In this document: positions 52,083 to 59,751 of the stretch, piece after piece
Layout of the letters: the number at the start of each line of letters is the position of its first letter
How positions within the stretch are numbered: position 1 is the stretch's first letter
From: Granulosicoccaceae bacterium
GTDB taxonomy: Bacteria; Pseudomonadota; Gammaproteobacteria; Granulosicoccales; Granulosicoccaceae
DNA length: 64,000 nt
Reading direction: 5' to 3'
Assembly: GCA_020629835.1 (NCBI GenBank)
Contig: JAHDCO010000006.1
Span: forward strand, 1-64,000
Notes under the pieces: generated by a model
What the model was told of the DNA's origin: nothing
Databases searched by the model: none
What the model saw: only the letters and a program-made list of their open reading frames with translations
Position numbers and translations under genes: made by a program

Positions 52083-52649
52083 TTACGCGACCGCTTGATC
52101 TTTAGTGGTTGGAGCGTACTTCTGGAACGGTGCGTCAATCGGTGTCTGTGCAATGTGATTGCTGTAGTTAGACATCAGCTTCAGGCTGGTGCCCATAATC
52201 ACATCGAGAATATTAGCTTGGGTGAAACCTGCGTTTAAAAACGCCTGAATATCTTCTTCACTAACCCAGCCCCGGGCTTCATTGATTCGACGAGTGAACA
52301 CATGCAGTGCTTCTAGCTTCGGATCAGCGATCGGTGTGCCGTTCCGCAGTGCTTCGATGGTGTCTTCAGGAATGTTCTTCATGTGGGCAGCCATTGTGTG
52401 GGCAGCGGTGCAATAATCGCATTGGTTGAGTTGATTATTGGTCATTAACACAACTTCTTGCTCAATCGGCGTTAAGGTAGTTTTTGTGTAGCTATCGGCC
52501 AAGGCCCAGTAGCCTTCCACCAAAGCAGGTGATTCAGCGAACACCGCAGTTAAATTGGGTATAAAGCCAAAATCCTTCTGCATTCGATCAAAGACTGGCA
52601 GACTGCCTTCAGGTGCCGTTTCAGCGGTGTGTACGGGTAAAATGTTCAT
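52083..52649 (-). CDS. carboxymuconolactone decarboxylase / AhpD-like protein with CxxC
   Basis: A 188-residue protein of the AhpD-like fold. The redox motif C77-D-Y-C80 followed by H84 (QCDYCTAAHTMAAH) is that of alkylhydroperoxidase AhpD and related peroxidase-like proteins and not of true decarboxylases. FGFIPNLTAVFAESPALVEGYWAL and QANILDVIMGTSLKLMSNYSNHI are further blocks of this group. It probably reduces peroxides or relays thiol electrons. It lies 78 bases downstream of the NTF2-like gene and so shares its promoter with operators B and C. Confidence 0.87.
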   Translation of the reverse strand: MNILPVHTAETAPEGSLPVFDRMQKDFGFIPNLTAVFAESPALVEGYWALADSYTKTTLTPIEQEVVLMTNNQLNQCDYCTAAHTMAAHMKNIPEDTIEALRNGTPIADPKLEALHVFTRRINEARGWVSEEDIQAFLNAGFTQANILDVIMGTSLKLMSNYSNHIAQTPIDAPFQKYAPTTKDQAVA

Positions 52650-52727
52650 ATGGATATCCTTTTTTTAATTGGTTGAATTATCGGTTTTGCGAAAAATGGG
52701 TAACTGAACGAAATATTCCAGTGCGAA

Positions 52728-53138
52728 TTAATTGTTGCTGTGCGAGTCGTAAACTTTTCCACTGATCTTCCACTCACCATCGTGTTGGTAGAGCACGAAG
52801 TAATCGGTGAAACGCAAACCACCCCAGTGGATAAATTCCACCTTTGCAGCAGCAGCTGGCCCAGAGATATCGATCCAAGCAATGTGGTGTTGAACTTCGG
52901 GAGCTGGGCCACCCTCGGTCACGGCACCTTTAAATTCATCGGCGCTCATGTTGTAGAACTCGCCCTGTACTGAGCCAACAATGTGGGCGTGATCGAAGAA
53001 AGCGGTGCGGGTTAATGCGCCATCGCCTGTTTTAGCCGAGTCGATATAAGGTTTAAGCGCCGCCTCAACCGCTTTATATGCAGCAAAGTTATGGGCCTCA
53101 TCGGCTTGTGTTTCTTTAGAGATTTCAGCTTGTGACAT
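52728..53138 (-). CDS. NTF2-like / lumazine-binding-like protein
   Basis: A 136-residue cytoplasmic protein with the cone-shaped NTF2/SnoaL-type pattern: AYKAVEAALKPYIDSAKTGDGALTRTAFFDHAHIVGSVQGEF, IAWIDISGPAAAAKVEF and DYFVLYQHDGEWKISGKVY. This subgroup is often named putative lumazine-binding. Such proteins can be small enzymes (isomerases, cyclases) or ligand binders. It is the first gene of the unit read from the promoter carrying operator B. The reaction is unknown, but the company of GST and AhpD-like proteins suggests handling of reactive small molecules. Confidence 0.85.
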   Translation of the reverse strand: MSQAEISKETQADEAHNFAAYKAVEAALKPYIDSAKTGDGALTRTAFFDHAHIVGSVQGEFYNMSADEFKGAVTEGGPAPEVQHHIAWIDISGPAAAAKVEFIHWGGLRFTDYFVLYQHDGEWKISGKVYDSHSNN

Positions 53139-53260
53139 GATGTAAGTCCTTATTGGTTAATGTGATAACAGAAAAAATTTAGGTGCTATTAGCGAAGTGC
53201 GTACCGTCGATGATTACATTCATCGGAGTTCTCATTTCGCCAATTCGGTAAAATATATAT

Positions 53261-53274
53261 CTACATATAAATAG
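53261..53274. promoter_or_regulatory. TetR-type operator B (NTF2-like unit)
   Basis: CTACATATAAATAG. On the minus strand the palindrome is followed, after three bases, by TATATT, a -10-like hexamer, the same geometry as at sites A and D. It lies 123 bases upstream of the NTF2-like start. Confidence 0.7.
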
Positions 53275-53366
53275 GTGATTGGCCCAAAAGATTAATTAAT
53301 GTTCTATCTTCAGGATATTGAAAAATTGGAAATTTTCCGACTTCGTTTCAAGTAATATCGACAACT

Positions 53367-53384
53367 ACCTACATATTTATAGGT
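53367..53384. promoter_or_regulatory. TetR-type operator C
   Basis: ACCTACATATTTATAGGT, with perfect ACCTA/TAGGT outer arms, is the most symmetric copy. No -10-like hexamer follows at the fixed distance on the minus strand, so it may be an auxiliary site about 108 bases from B. Confidence 0.65.
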
Positions 53385-53484
53385 ACAAAAAGCCAAATGC
53401 AAGCGAATTTGTGAGATAAATCGACTTTGTTTAAAGCTTAGGAGATGATTGTTCATCTACTTGTGCTTTTGCGACTGGGTTTGC

Positions 53485-53667
53485 TCAGTCGATCAACACA
53501 GGTTCCTGCTCGATATCAACAGATACGCTGGAATCCAGATCAGTATCGAAAAACTCAGTTACATCGAAACTAGAGTCATAGCGTTCTCTAAGCAAAAAGC
53601 TCAGTTCAATATCGATGTTTGAAATCTCAACGTCGCCAAGTGTGAGGTGGTCAAATTGTGGGTTCAT
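53485..53667 (-). CDS. small acidic protein, uncertain
   Basis: A 60-residue frame starting at ATG with AGAGA 8 bases upstream. The peptide is very acidic (VTEFFDTDLDSSVSVDIEQEP) and has no signal peptide or known motif. It lies downstream of the small exported protein gene on the same strand (152 bases), so it could be the second gene of that unit. Coding is plausible but not certain, because the composition could also arise by chance in AT-rich DNA. Confidence 0.4.
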   Translation of the reverse strand: MNPQFDHLTLGDVEISNIDIELSFLLRERYDSSFDVTEFFDTDLDSSVSVDIEQEPVLID

Positions 53668-53819
53668 GTGTTGTCTCTGTTAGGTTAGATAGTTCTGATT
53701 TAAATTGTTGAAATGGTGTAGACGGTCGAATCGTAAATGTTTTGATAAAAGTAGTCGTCTGTACTAGGAAAATCTGTTGTTTACTAGAAGTAGTTACCAG
53801 GGAACGGACGATGCTCATT

Positions 53820-54098
53820 TTATGTCTCGCGATTTCTTTCACAGCGTAACTGGTGAGCCGCAAGCGATCCTAGGCTATAAACGCCGTCATTCAATTGACA
53901 AACCTGTGGCAGCCGATCGTTGTAGAAAGACCGATTCGTATCATCGATGAGTGGCGGATTTGACACGCTAGGTGATTCTGATTGGGCAGTTTTTCCGCTG
54001 GAGAAAGGATCAGATGGATTGCCGTAGTTAGAACTCACGGTAGCTACCGTCGATAGGAGAACAAATCCAAGAAAAAAATGCTGTTTGTTGGTTTTCAT
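53820..54098 (-). CDS. small exported protein under operator D
   Basis: A 92-residue protein. The ATG at 54098 has AAGGAA upstream and gives a clear Sec signal peptide (MKTNKQHFFLGFVLLSTVATVSS). The mature part of about 68 residues is Ser/Asn/Pro-rich with two cysteines (VCQLNDGVYSLGSLAAHQLRCE) that could form a disulfide. I do not recognise the family. A TATAAT and operator D stand just upstream, so it is probably repressed by the TetR protein. The track start at 54134 adds 12 residues without a ribosome binding site. Confidence 0.7.
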   Translation of the reverse strand: MKTNKQHFFLGFVLLSTVATVSSNYGNPSDPFSSGKTAQSESPSVSNPPLIDDTNRSFYNDRLPQVCQLNDGVYSLGSLAAHQLRCERNRET

Positions 54099-54161
54099 GA
54101 AGGTTCCTTGACACGAGATATTTGCGATTGCCAATACGTTGGTATTGATGAAAGCAAAATC

Positions 54162-54184
54162 ATTATATATCTATATGTATATAG
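54162..54184 (-). promoter_or_regulatory. promoter with TetR-type operator D
   Basis: The operator CTATATGTATATAG (54171-54184) is followed on the minus strand by three bases and a perfect TATAAT (54167-54162). The operator therefore fills the spacer of the promoter for the small exported protein, whose ATG is 63 bases further. No good -35 is seen. Confidence 0.72.
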
Positions 54185-54198
54185 AACTCGTAGTGTTT

Positions 54199-54231
54199 AA
54201 AAAACCTGTTGAGCTGCGGACCCAACAGGTT
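54199..54231 (-). terminator. intrinsic terminator after the araC remnant
   Basis: On the minus strand AACCTGTTG, an 11-base loop, CAACAGGTT and then TTTT give a 9-base stem with a run of six T (two within the stem). This is a textbook Rho-independent terminator. It ends transcription coming from the araC remnant before the operator D promoter. Confidence 0.8.
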
Positions 54232-54277
54232 AATGAGTTAGAAAAATCCAGTAAAAATTACCTACAAGTCCATATAC

Positions 54278-54291
54278 CTATATGTATATAG
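54278..54291. promoter_or_regulatory. TetR-type operator E
   Basis: CTATATGTATATAG, identical to site D over all 14 bases, lies 107 bases away on the other side of the terminator. No -10 hexamer sits at the fixed distance. It may be auxiliary, for looping, or a relic of a duplicated promoter. Confidence 0.65.
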
Positions 54292-54376
54292 AATAATTTA
54301 GTAAAATGCAAGTTTTCAGGTGGAAAAAATTCTTTATTGCCAACTCGCGGGCTAAAATTTGAACAATTCTTGGGGG

Positions 54377-54877
54377 TTATGAATTTCTGAACTCTTTGAA
54401 TTGCGTTAGCCACTCTCGAGGTGTTTGGCCGGTACGACGTCGAAATGTGCGCGTGAAGGCGGCAGAATCTTTGTATCCGACCTGTCTGGCGGCGGTTGCC
54501 ACCGACAAGCCACTGCGCAGCAGGCTCCTTGCCACGCCAAACCGCCAGTCGGTGAGATAGTCCAATGGGGTAGAGCCGACTGACTCTCTAAAATATCGTG
54601 CAAAGCTCGACCGTGACATTGCCGCTTGTTGTGCAAGAGTTTCTAGCGTCCATGGTTTTTCAGGATGGTCGTGTATTGCCGTGATCGCGCACGCCAGGCG
54701 TTCATCGCCGAGGCTACTCAATATACAGGTGGGCACTTGGCTGTTTTACATTACATGCCTGAGCAATAAGATGAGCATGTATTCCATTAAAAGTTCTAGA
54801 GCCGTCTCACGTTCACAAACATTACCATCGGCTTCAACAAACATACACCGCTTTGTCGGCAGAGATCTGGGGTGGGG
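54377..54877 (-). pseudogene. decayed AraC family regulator with in-frame stop
   Basis: The track frame (54377-54736, GTG start) encodes only the C-terminal DNA-binding domain: DHPEKPWTLETLAQQAAMSRSSFARYF and ATAARQVGYKDSAAFTRTFRRR. Reading upstream in the same frame through a TAA at 54748-54750, the minus strand continues MFVEADGNVCERETALELLM then EYMLILLLRHVM. This is the end of the cupin domain and linker seen in full-length relatives. The next in-frame stop is at 54878. Most of the sensor domain (about 150 residues) is missing and seems to include an internal deletion. I read this as a dying gene whose DNA-binding part could still be made. Confidence 0.7.
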
Positions 54878-54880
54878 TTA

Positions 54881-55132
54881 GTACGGATGTGGGTGCACAC
54901 CTTAGGGCTGATGTGTTTTTGCGGACGCGAACACGAGACATTGAGTTGGCCGAATCCAAGCGGTTGACTTGGGGAGGAGTAACGCTCAGCCGTACGTTTT
55001 GATACTGGCTGGGCGTTTGATGTTTGTGGCGAGGGATTTATTGTTCGTTTGAATCGCAGTAATAGAAGAATCAAATAGATTCAAGATGGGCGATAAAACC
55101 CGACACAAACAACCTGTACTATCCTGTCGGAT
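54881..55132. other. control region upstream of the GNAT gene, no gene seen
   Basis: Beyond the araC remnant no frame on either strand shows recognisable protein. A 92-residue minus frame here has no family resemblance. It may hold further eroded araC sequence and the promoter of the plus-strand acetyltransferase gene. Confidence 0.4.
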
Positions 55133-55906
55133 ATGACAATCGTATTGGAAAAGTCGGTTAAGCCTTCCCGTCTCAGGGCCGAGTACCTGAGCTCTTTGGC
55201 AGAACCTCAGGAGTATTTCGTAGAATTGATGGTGCAGCAGGGCATCACGGTGACCTGCGACGATACAACCTACGCCGTTATCCATAACGATAATTTGGTC
55301 GAGCTGTACTGCACGGAGTTGAGCACAGAGCGGGGCGTTAAATTGCTTCATCAATTGTTCGATGATCGGCTTATCTCAACGGTTTTGTGCAAATCCTACG
55401 ATTCGCAATTGTTGAACGCCGCTTTGTCACGGGACGCTAAGGTGTCCACAGTGGCGTATTTATTCCGCCGCACTGTTGCTGTTCCACGTCCCGCTTTAGA
55501 TGCTGGAATGCTGTTTCGCGCAGCAGTTATCACGGATGTCGAGGCCATCATGGCGTTCAATGACGGGTTCTTTGAATCAGTGGATGAGCTGAGTGGATAT
55601 CTGAACCGCGATGGGTTATTTGTTTTGGAGTGGCATGAAGAGATTGTTGCGTGTGGCACTGGCACTGCGGTTGTCCCCGGGGAACGTGACATTGACGTGG
55701 GCGTGTTGGTGTCAGTAAAGCATCGAAATCACGGCCTGGGTCATGTTGTGGTGCATGCCGTAAAAGAGCATTACCTAGCAAGGGGTTTCCGCCCGATTTG
55801 TGGTTGCGCAGTCCGCAATCTAGCCTCTAAACGTGTGCTGGAAAAAGCAGGTTTTATCAGTGAGCACCGTCTGTTGTCAATTCAGTACGAATCAGTGCTC
55901 TCTTAG
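55133..55906 (+). CDS. GNAT family N-acetyltransferase
   Basis: A 257-residue protein whose C-terminal half is a GNAT domain: LFRAAVITDVEAIMAFNDGFF, IDVGVLVSVKHRNHGLGHVVVHAVKEHYLARG (the acetyl-CoA-binding R/Q-x-x-G-x-G/A region, here HRNHGLG), and CAVRNLASKRVLEKAGF. The N-terminal half is not recognisable and may be a second, degenerate GNAT fold, as in other tandem members. The substrate is unknown. It stands alone on the plus strand between the araC remnant and the convergent YcaQ-like gene. Confidence 0.83.
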   Translation: MTIVLEKSVKPSRLRAEYLSSLAEPQEYFVELMVQQGITVTCDDTTYAVIHNDNLVELYCTELSTERGVKLLHQLFDDRLISTVLCKSYDSQLLNAALSRDAKVSTVAYLFRRTVAVPRPALDAGMLFRAAVITDVEAIMAFNDGFFESVDELSGYLNRDGLFVLEWHEEIVACGTGTAVVPGERDIDVGVLVSVKHRNHGLGHVVVHAVKEHYLARGFRPICGCAVRNLASKRVLEKAGFISEHRLLSIQYESVLS

Positions 55907-56002
55907 CTAAATTGACGACCACCACTGTAGATTCAAAGACTAACTGCGCGCTGTAGTGCCATATCAGGCACCCGTCAGAAGCGAAAAAAAACATGCTTTT
56001 TA

Positions 56003-57217
56003 TTACAATCGTGCCAAATTCGTTTTGTTGATTACAGTCGGTTGAGTCAAGCGTTTCAGACCAATAACGGTTTTAGCCCCACAAAACCTGCGCATCCTTT
56101 CTAGTTCACTGCACAGCTTTGCCATTCGTCCGGTGCCAAAACGTACCCCTTCCCCTGGCCAAAGATTCAGCACATCCAGTTGATCAAGTGCGCGGTTGTG
56201 TTTCACTTCAATACGCCCCACAAACGTATCGCCCTCCAGCAACGGATAAACGTAGTACCCGTACTGTCGTTCAGCGGGTGGGGTATAGATCTCAATCCGA
56301 TAGTCAAAGCCGAAGAGGGCAGCTAATCGTTTACGATCACGTACTAAGGGATCGAACGGATTGATGATTCGAAGGCGCGACGTCGGCGTGGGCGGGCTTT
56401 GGACGACATCAAGTTGGGAACTATGTACGAGGTAATCTGATTCTTTTCCATGCGCGGTTGTTACTTGAACCGTTGTTAATTCCTCCTGGTGTTTGTTGCA
56501 CCAAGCTTTGGATTCAGCAACGGTGTAAACATCCCAAAACCTTGCAACTTCTCCTGCCGTTGCAAATCCTAGCCGGCTAAACGCGTTGTGCATCAACCAC
56601 TGCTTGCGTGAGTGCGGGGTGGTTTTTTCCTGAAGTGTTTTATCGGGGAAGATACGGCTGGATAAATTGTAGTACTTGGAGAAATTCACGCGCTTGGAAA
56701 CCGCTAAGTCACCTTTCAGCCATAAATAATCCAGCGCTTTTTTATGCGGCGCTTTGGTCCAAATGGCTTTCTTGGTTTCACGGGTGTCGGATTGAAAATC
56801 GTTGGATCGTAAGCAGCCTTCGGTACTAATTCGTGCCATTAAGGCTTTTTGTAATGCGCGATTGTCTGGGTTTTGTCGACACTCGGTCCAGTAACGAGAT
56901 TGGGTGAGCTTTTTGAACTGGTCAGACCAGTACGGCAGGGTGCTCATGGGCAGCACACACGCGTCATGACAGAAGTGTTCAAAAATCTCACCTTGCTTTA
57001 ACAAGGTGTTTAACTTACTCGGACGGTACTGATTACAGCGGTTCCATAAAATATGATCATGGGCACGAGCAACCACCTGCAGTGGGTCGAGCTGTACATA
57101 CCCCAAGCGATTGATGAGTGCGAGCAGCTCGGCCGTTGTGCAGGAACCGGTTGGTGCTTCGCTTAACCCGGCGTAATGAATAACGAGCTGGCGCGCTTGT
57201 TGGTTGGTGAGCTTCAT
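56003..57217 (-). CDS. YcaQ-like winged-helix DNA glycosylase family protein
   Basis: A 404-residue protein of the HTH_42/YcaQ family. E. coli YcaQ is a DNA glycosylase that unhooks interstrand crosslinks. GYVQLDPLQVVARAHDHILWNRCNQYRPSKL is the characteristic N-terminal winged-helix block. HFCHDACVLPMSTLPYW, RLRIINPFDPLVRDRKRLAALFGFDYRIEIY and the YGYYVYPLLEGDTFVGRIEVK core are all typical, and the catalytic QxD/QLDP motif is present. Its start is 23 bases from the stop of the class V aminotransferase gene on the same strand, so it may be the tail of that operon. Confidence 0.9.
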   Translation of the reverse strand: MKLTNQQARQLVIHYAGLSEAPTGSCTTAELLALINRLGYVQLDPLQVVARAHDHILWNRCNQYRPSKLNTLLKQGEIFEHFCHDACVLPMSTLPYWSDQFKKLTQSRYWTECRQNPDNRALQKALMARISTEGCLRSNDFQSDTRETKKAIWTKAPHKKALDYLWLKGDLAVSKRVNFSKYYNLSSRIFPDKTLQEKTTPHSRKQWLMHNAFSRLGFATAGEVARFWDVYTVAESKAWCNKHQEELTTVQVTTAHGKESDYLVHSSQLDVVQSPPTPTSRLRIINPFDPLVRDRKRLAALFGFDYRIEIYTPPAERQYGYYVYPLLEGDTFVGRIEVKHNRALDQLDVLNLWPGEGVRFGTGRMAKLCSELERMRRFCGAKTVIGLKRLTQPTVINKTNLARL

Positions 57218-57240
57218 GTGCTTAAGTGGCTCACAAGCGT

Positions 57241-58410
57241 TTAAAGCGTATCCACGGCTTCCAGGAATCGATCTACTTCGTCGTCGGTATTGAAGTAATG
57301 AACCGAAGCTCTAAGGATATCGTTCAGGCCGCGTCGTTGAAAATCCAAACGCGCAGATCCTTGAAGCGAGACGGAAACGTTCATTTTTTTCTTACGTAAA
57401 GCGGCGGCTGCATCATTCGCATCCCATCCTGCCTTACTGAACGTAACGATGCCACATTGCTTTTGTCCTAAATCATGTACGGAGATGCCGGGTAGAGCCT
57501 GCAAGTCGTTTCGAAGTCGACGGCTTAAGTGCGTGATGCGTTCTTCAATAGCCGGCAGGCCTATGTCATTGGCATATTCCGCAGCCTTTGCTAAACCTAC
57601 GCGCCCTGCATAAAAGGATTCCCAATTTTCAAACTTGATCGCGCTTGGGTGAAACTCAAAACCGTCATCACGCGTCCATCGTGCGGAGTGCAAATCCACG
57701 AACGGCGGGTCGAGTTCGGGCAGAAGACCCTCTCGTACGTACAAAAATCCCGTGCCCCTTGGACCGCGCAGAAATTTACGCCCAGTACCGGACAGCATGT
57801 CGCACTGCAAAGTTTCCACATCCAACGGCAGTTGCCCCACCGATTGGCAAGCGTCTAACAGGTACATAAGGCCTGCGTCCTTTGCGATCTTACCCACAGC
57901 TTCGGCTGGATTAACCAAGCCGCCTTGCGTCGGAACATGAGTGAGTGCGATCAGTTTGGTTTTGTCAGTGATTTGGTTTTGCAGGGCGGTTAAGTCGATT
58001 TGCCCGTGCTCGTCCGATGGCACGAGATCAATGTGTAGCGATCGTCGTTCGGCTTGTTGCAGCAACGCGAGGTAATTCGAGACGTATTCAGAATCGTGGG
58101 TAAGAATTCTATCGCCCGGTTCCAAAGGCAGAGCGTAGAACGCCATATCCCAGGCTCGTGTGGCGTTCTCAATAAAGGCGATCTCGTTTGGTTTGGCATT
58201 CAGTAGCGTTGCAAATTGCGTGTAGAAATCGGCTACCTTCTGCGCATTGGCTGCGTGTGCTTCATACCCTCCGATTTCTTGCTCCAGAGCCAGGTGCTGC
58301 AGCACCGCGTCGTACACCGGTGTGGGCATGATGGATGCCCCGGCATTATTGAAATGCAGCAGAGTGTTACAGCTGGGAGTGTCGTCTCGAACGCGATCAA
58401 TGCACAGCAA
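57241..58410 (-). CDS. class V aminotransferase (PLP enzyme, cysteine desulfurase-like)
   Basis: A PLP-dependent enzyme of about 389 residues. LHFNNAGASIMPTPVYDAV opens the fold, FIENATRAWDMAFYAL and THVPTQGGLVNP line the active site, LLDACQSVGQLPLDV contains the PLP aspartate, and SGTGRKFLRGPRGTGFL the Schiff-base lysine. Members include cysteine desulfurases, isopenicillin N epimerase-like and kynureninase-like enzymes. The start is a TTG at 58410, chosen because AGGAAAG precedes it by 6 bases and the track start overlaps the upstream gene by 79 bases. It is in one unit with the gamma-glutamyl-amine genes, so an amine or amino acid substrate is likely. Confidence 0.85.
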   Translation of the reverse strand: MLCIDRVRDDTPSCNTLLHFNNAGASIMPTPVYDAVLQHLALEQEIGGYEAHAANAQKVADFYTQFATLLNAKPNEIAFIENATRAWDMAFYALPLEPGDRILTHDSEYVSNYLALLQQAERRSLHIDLVPSDEHGQIDLTALQNQITDKTKLIALTHVPTQGGLVNPAEAVGKIAKDAGLMYLLDACQSVGQLPLDVETLQCDMLSGTGRKFLRGPRGTGFLYVREGLLPELDPPFVDLHSARWTRDDGFEFHPSAIKFENWESFYAGRVGLAKAAEYANDIGLPAIEERITHLSRRLRNDLQALPGISVHDLGQKQCGIVTFSKAGWDANDAAAALRKKKMNVSVSLQGSARLDFQRRGLNDILRASVHYFNTDDEVDRFLEAVDTL

Positions 58411-58412
58411 GG

Positions 58413-59744
58413 TTACTTTCCTGATGTTGGCCCTAATGTCGGCAGGCGATCCAATAGGGCGGATCCACCCATGGCGGCAGCTGCCAACCACGGCCGAATT
58501 TTGTCATTGCCGGGTATATACCCCGTAGGCAATGCGCTCAATTGGTTGAACTCTTCATGATCACCCAATATAGCGCTGGCGACCGCTGATCCGCAATAGT
58601 TTGCAAGCGCGACACCATGCCCGGAATAGCCACTGGATGAATAGCAGTGTGGTTCGAGTTGTTGCACGCTTGGCCAACGGGTCCGTGTGATACCTAATGT
58701 ACCGCCCCATACATAATCCAACTTAGCGTCTTCCAGGCTAGGAAAAATTTCCAGCATCGCCTTACGAACTATCGACTGGATGTTAGCCGGAAACCGGTAA
58801 CCATAATTTTCGCCGCCACCAAACAGCAAGCGATTGTCCGAGCTGCGGCGAAAGTAGTTAACCACATAGCGAGAATCAGCCACCGCTGCATTGCTCGGCA
58901 ACAACGCTTTTATTCGGTCACCCAACGGCTCGGTTGCAGCAATAAAATTGTTGATCGGTATAACGTCTCGTCTTGCTTTGGGTATCAGTCCATCGAGATA
59001 CCCGTTCATTGCGCAAACAACGGTGTTGGCCAGCACATAGCCATCACGTGTTCGAATCCGATAGTTCGTATCGGAAGTTACTAACCGCGTAACCTCGGTT
59101 ACGGCACTGGTCTCAAACAGCAATGCTCCTTCATTCTCAGCCGCTTGGGACAGACCGACAGCCAGCTTGAGTGGGTGAATATGCCCGGCGCTTGGGTCGT
59201 AAACACCAGCGTGGTAGTCGTCGCTAACGACATGATCCTGTAGCGCCGACTTATCCAATGCACACAGTTGAGCGCCAGGGTGTGCGTCGTTAAACGCATC
59301 AATTTCGTGTTGCAGTTGCTTAAGGTTTGTGGGGCGGTGCAGGGCGTCTACGATGCCTGGCACATACTCAATATCGATGTGGTGTTGCTCGCGCGTGTCC
59401 AGCACCCACCGTTTAGCGCGCTCAGCCAGGTCCCAATAGGTTTGTGATGCTTGCGCACCGAGTCGGCTAGCTATCGCCTCATGCCTGTTGAAACCGGAGC
59501 CTAGTTGCCCACCGTTACGTCCGGATGCACCCCAGCCCACGCGGTGCGCTTCCAACACGCAAACGGATTTACCGGCTTGTGCAAGCGTTAAGGCAGCCGA
59601 TAAACCTGTGTAACCTCCACCAATGACACAAACGTCGGTCTGTTGAATTCCGCTTAACGATGGGTACTGAGGTGTGTCAACTGTTGCGCTATACCACGAC
59701 GGGGCGTGTTGCCCGAGTTCGTCGTTGGCATACAGTAACTTCAT
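58413..59744 (-). CDS. FAD-dependent amine oxidase, PuuB-like (copy 1)
   Basis: A 443-residue flavoprotein of the DAO/glycine oxidase group, closest in pattern to gamma-glutamylputrescine oxidase. The N-terminal block HAPSWYSATVDTPQYPSLSG precedes the FAD motif VCVIGGGYTGLSAALTLAQAG. AHRVGWGASGRNGGQLGSGF carries the flavin-attachment neighbourhood, and GYSGHGVALANYCGSAVA is the C-terminal signature. It would oxidise a gamma-glutamylated amine, releasing ammonia and peroxide. It is followed by the class V aminotransferase gene after 2 bases and preceded by the ligase gene 7 bases away. A second paralogue lies 3 kb upstream. Confidence 0.87.
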   Translation of the reverse strand: MKLLYANDELGQHAPSWYSATVDTPQYPSLSGIQQTDVCVIGGGYTGLSAALTLAQAGKSVCVLEAHRVGWGASGRNGGQLGSGFNRHEAIASRLGAQASQTYWDLAERAKRWVLDTREQHHIDIEYVPGIVDALHRPTNLKQLQHEIDAFNDAHPGAQLCALDKSALQDHVVSDDYHAGVYDPSAGHIHPLKLAVGLSQAAENEGALLFETSAVTEVTRLVTSDTNYRIRTRDGYVLANTVVCAMNGYLDGLIPKARRDVIPINNFIAATEPLGDRIKALLPSNAAVADSRYVVNYFRRSSDNRLLFGGGENYGYRFPANIQSIVRKAMLEIFPSLEDAKLDYVWGGTLGITRTRWPSVQQLEPHCYSSSGYSGHGVALANYCGSAVASAILGDHEEFNQLSALPTGYIPGNDKIRPWLAAAAMGGSALLDRLPTLGPTSGK

Positions 59745-59751
59745 ATATCCG

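Larger units (their letters stand above)
53139..53484. other. 346-base control region with operators B and C, no gene
   Basis: An AT-rich stretch between the NTF2-like gene and the 60-residue acidic ORF. It carries two palindromes (53261 and 53369), described separately, and the promoter of the NTF2-like/AhpD-like unit. I see no coding frame. Confidence 0.6.

Noticed and set aside
53651-53863. 70-residue minus-strand ORF between the small acidic ORF and the exported protein
   Set aside because: Overlaps both neighbours at its ends and has no ribosome binding site or family pattern.
54796-55074. 92-residue minus-strand ORF upstream of the araC remnant
   Set aside because: Lies in a different frame from the recognisable cupin end and has no motif. 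Probably chance in eroded sequence.
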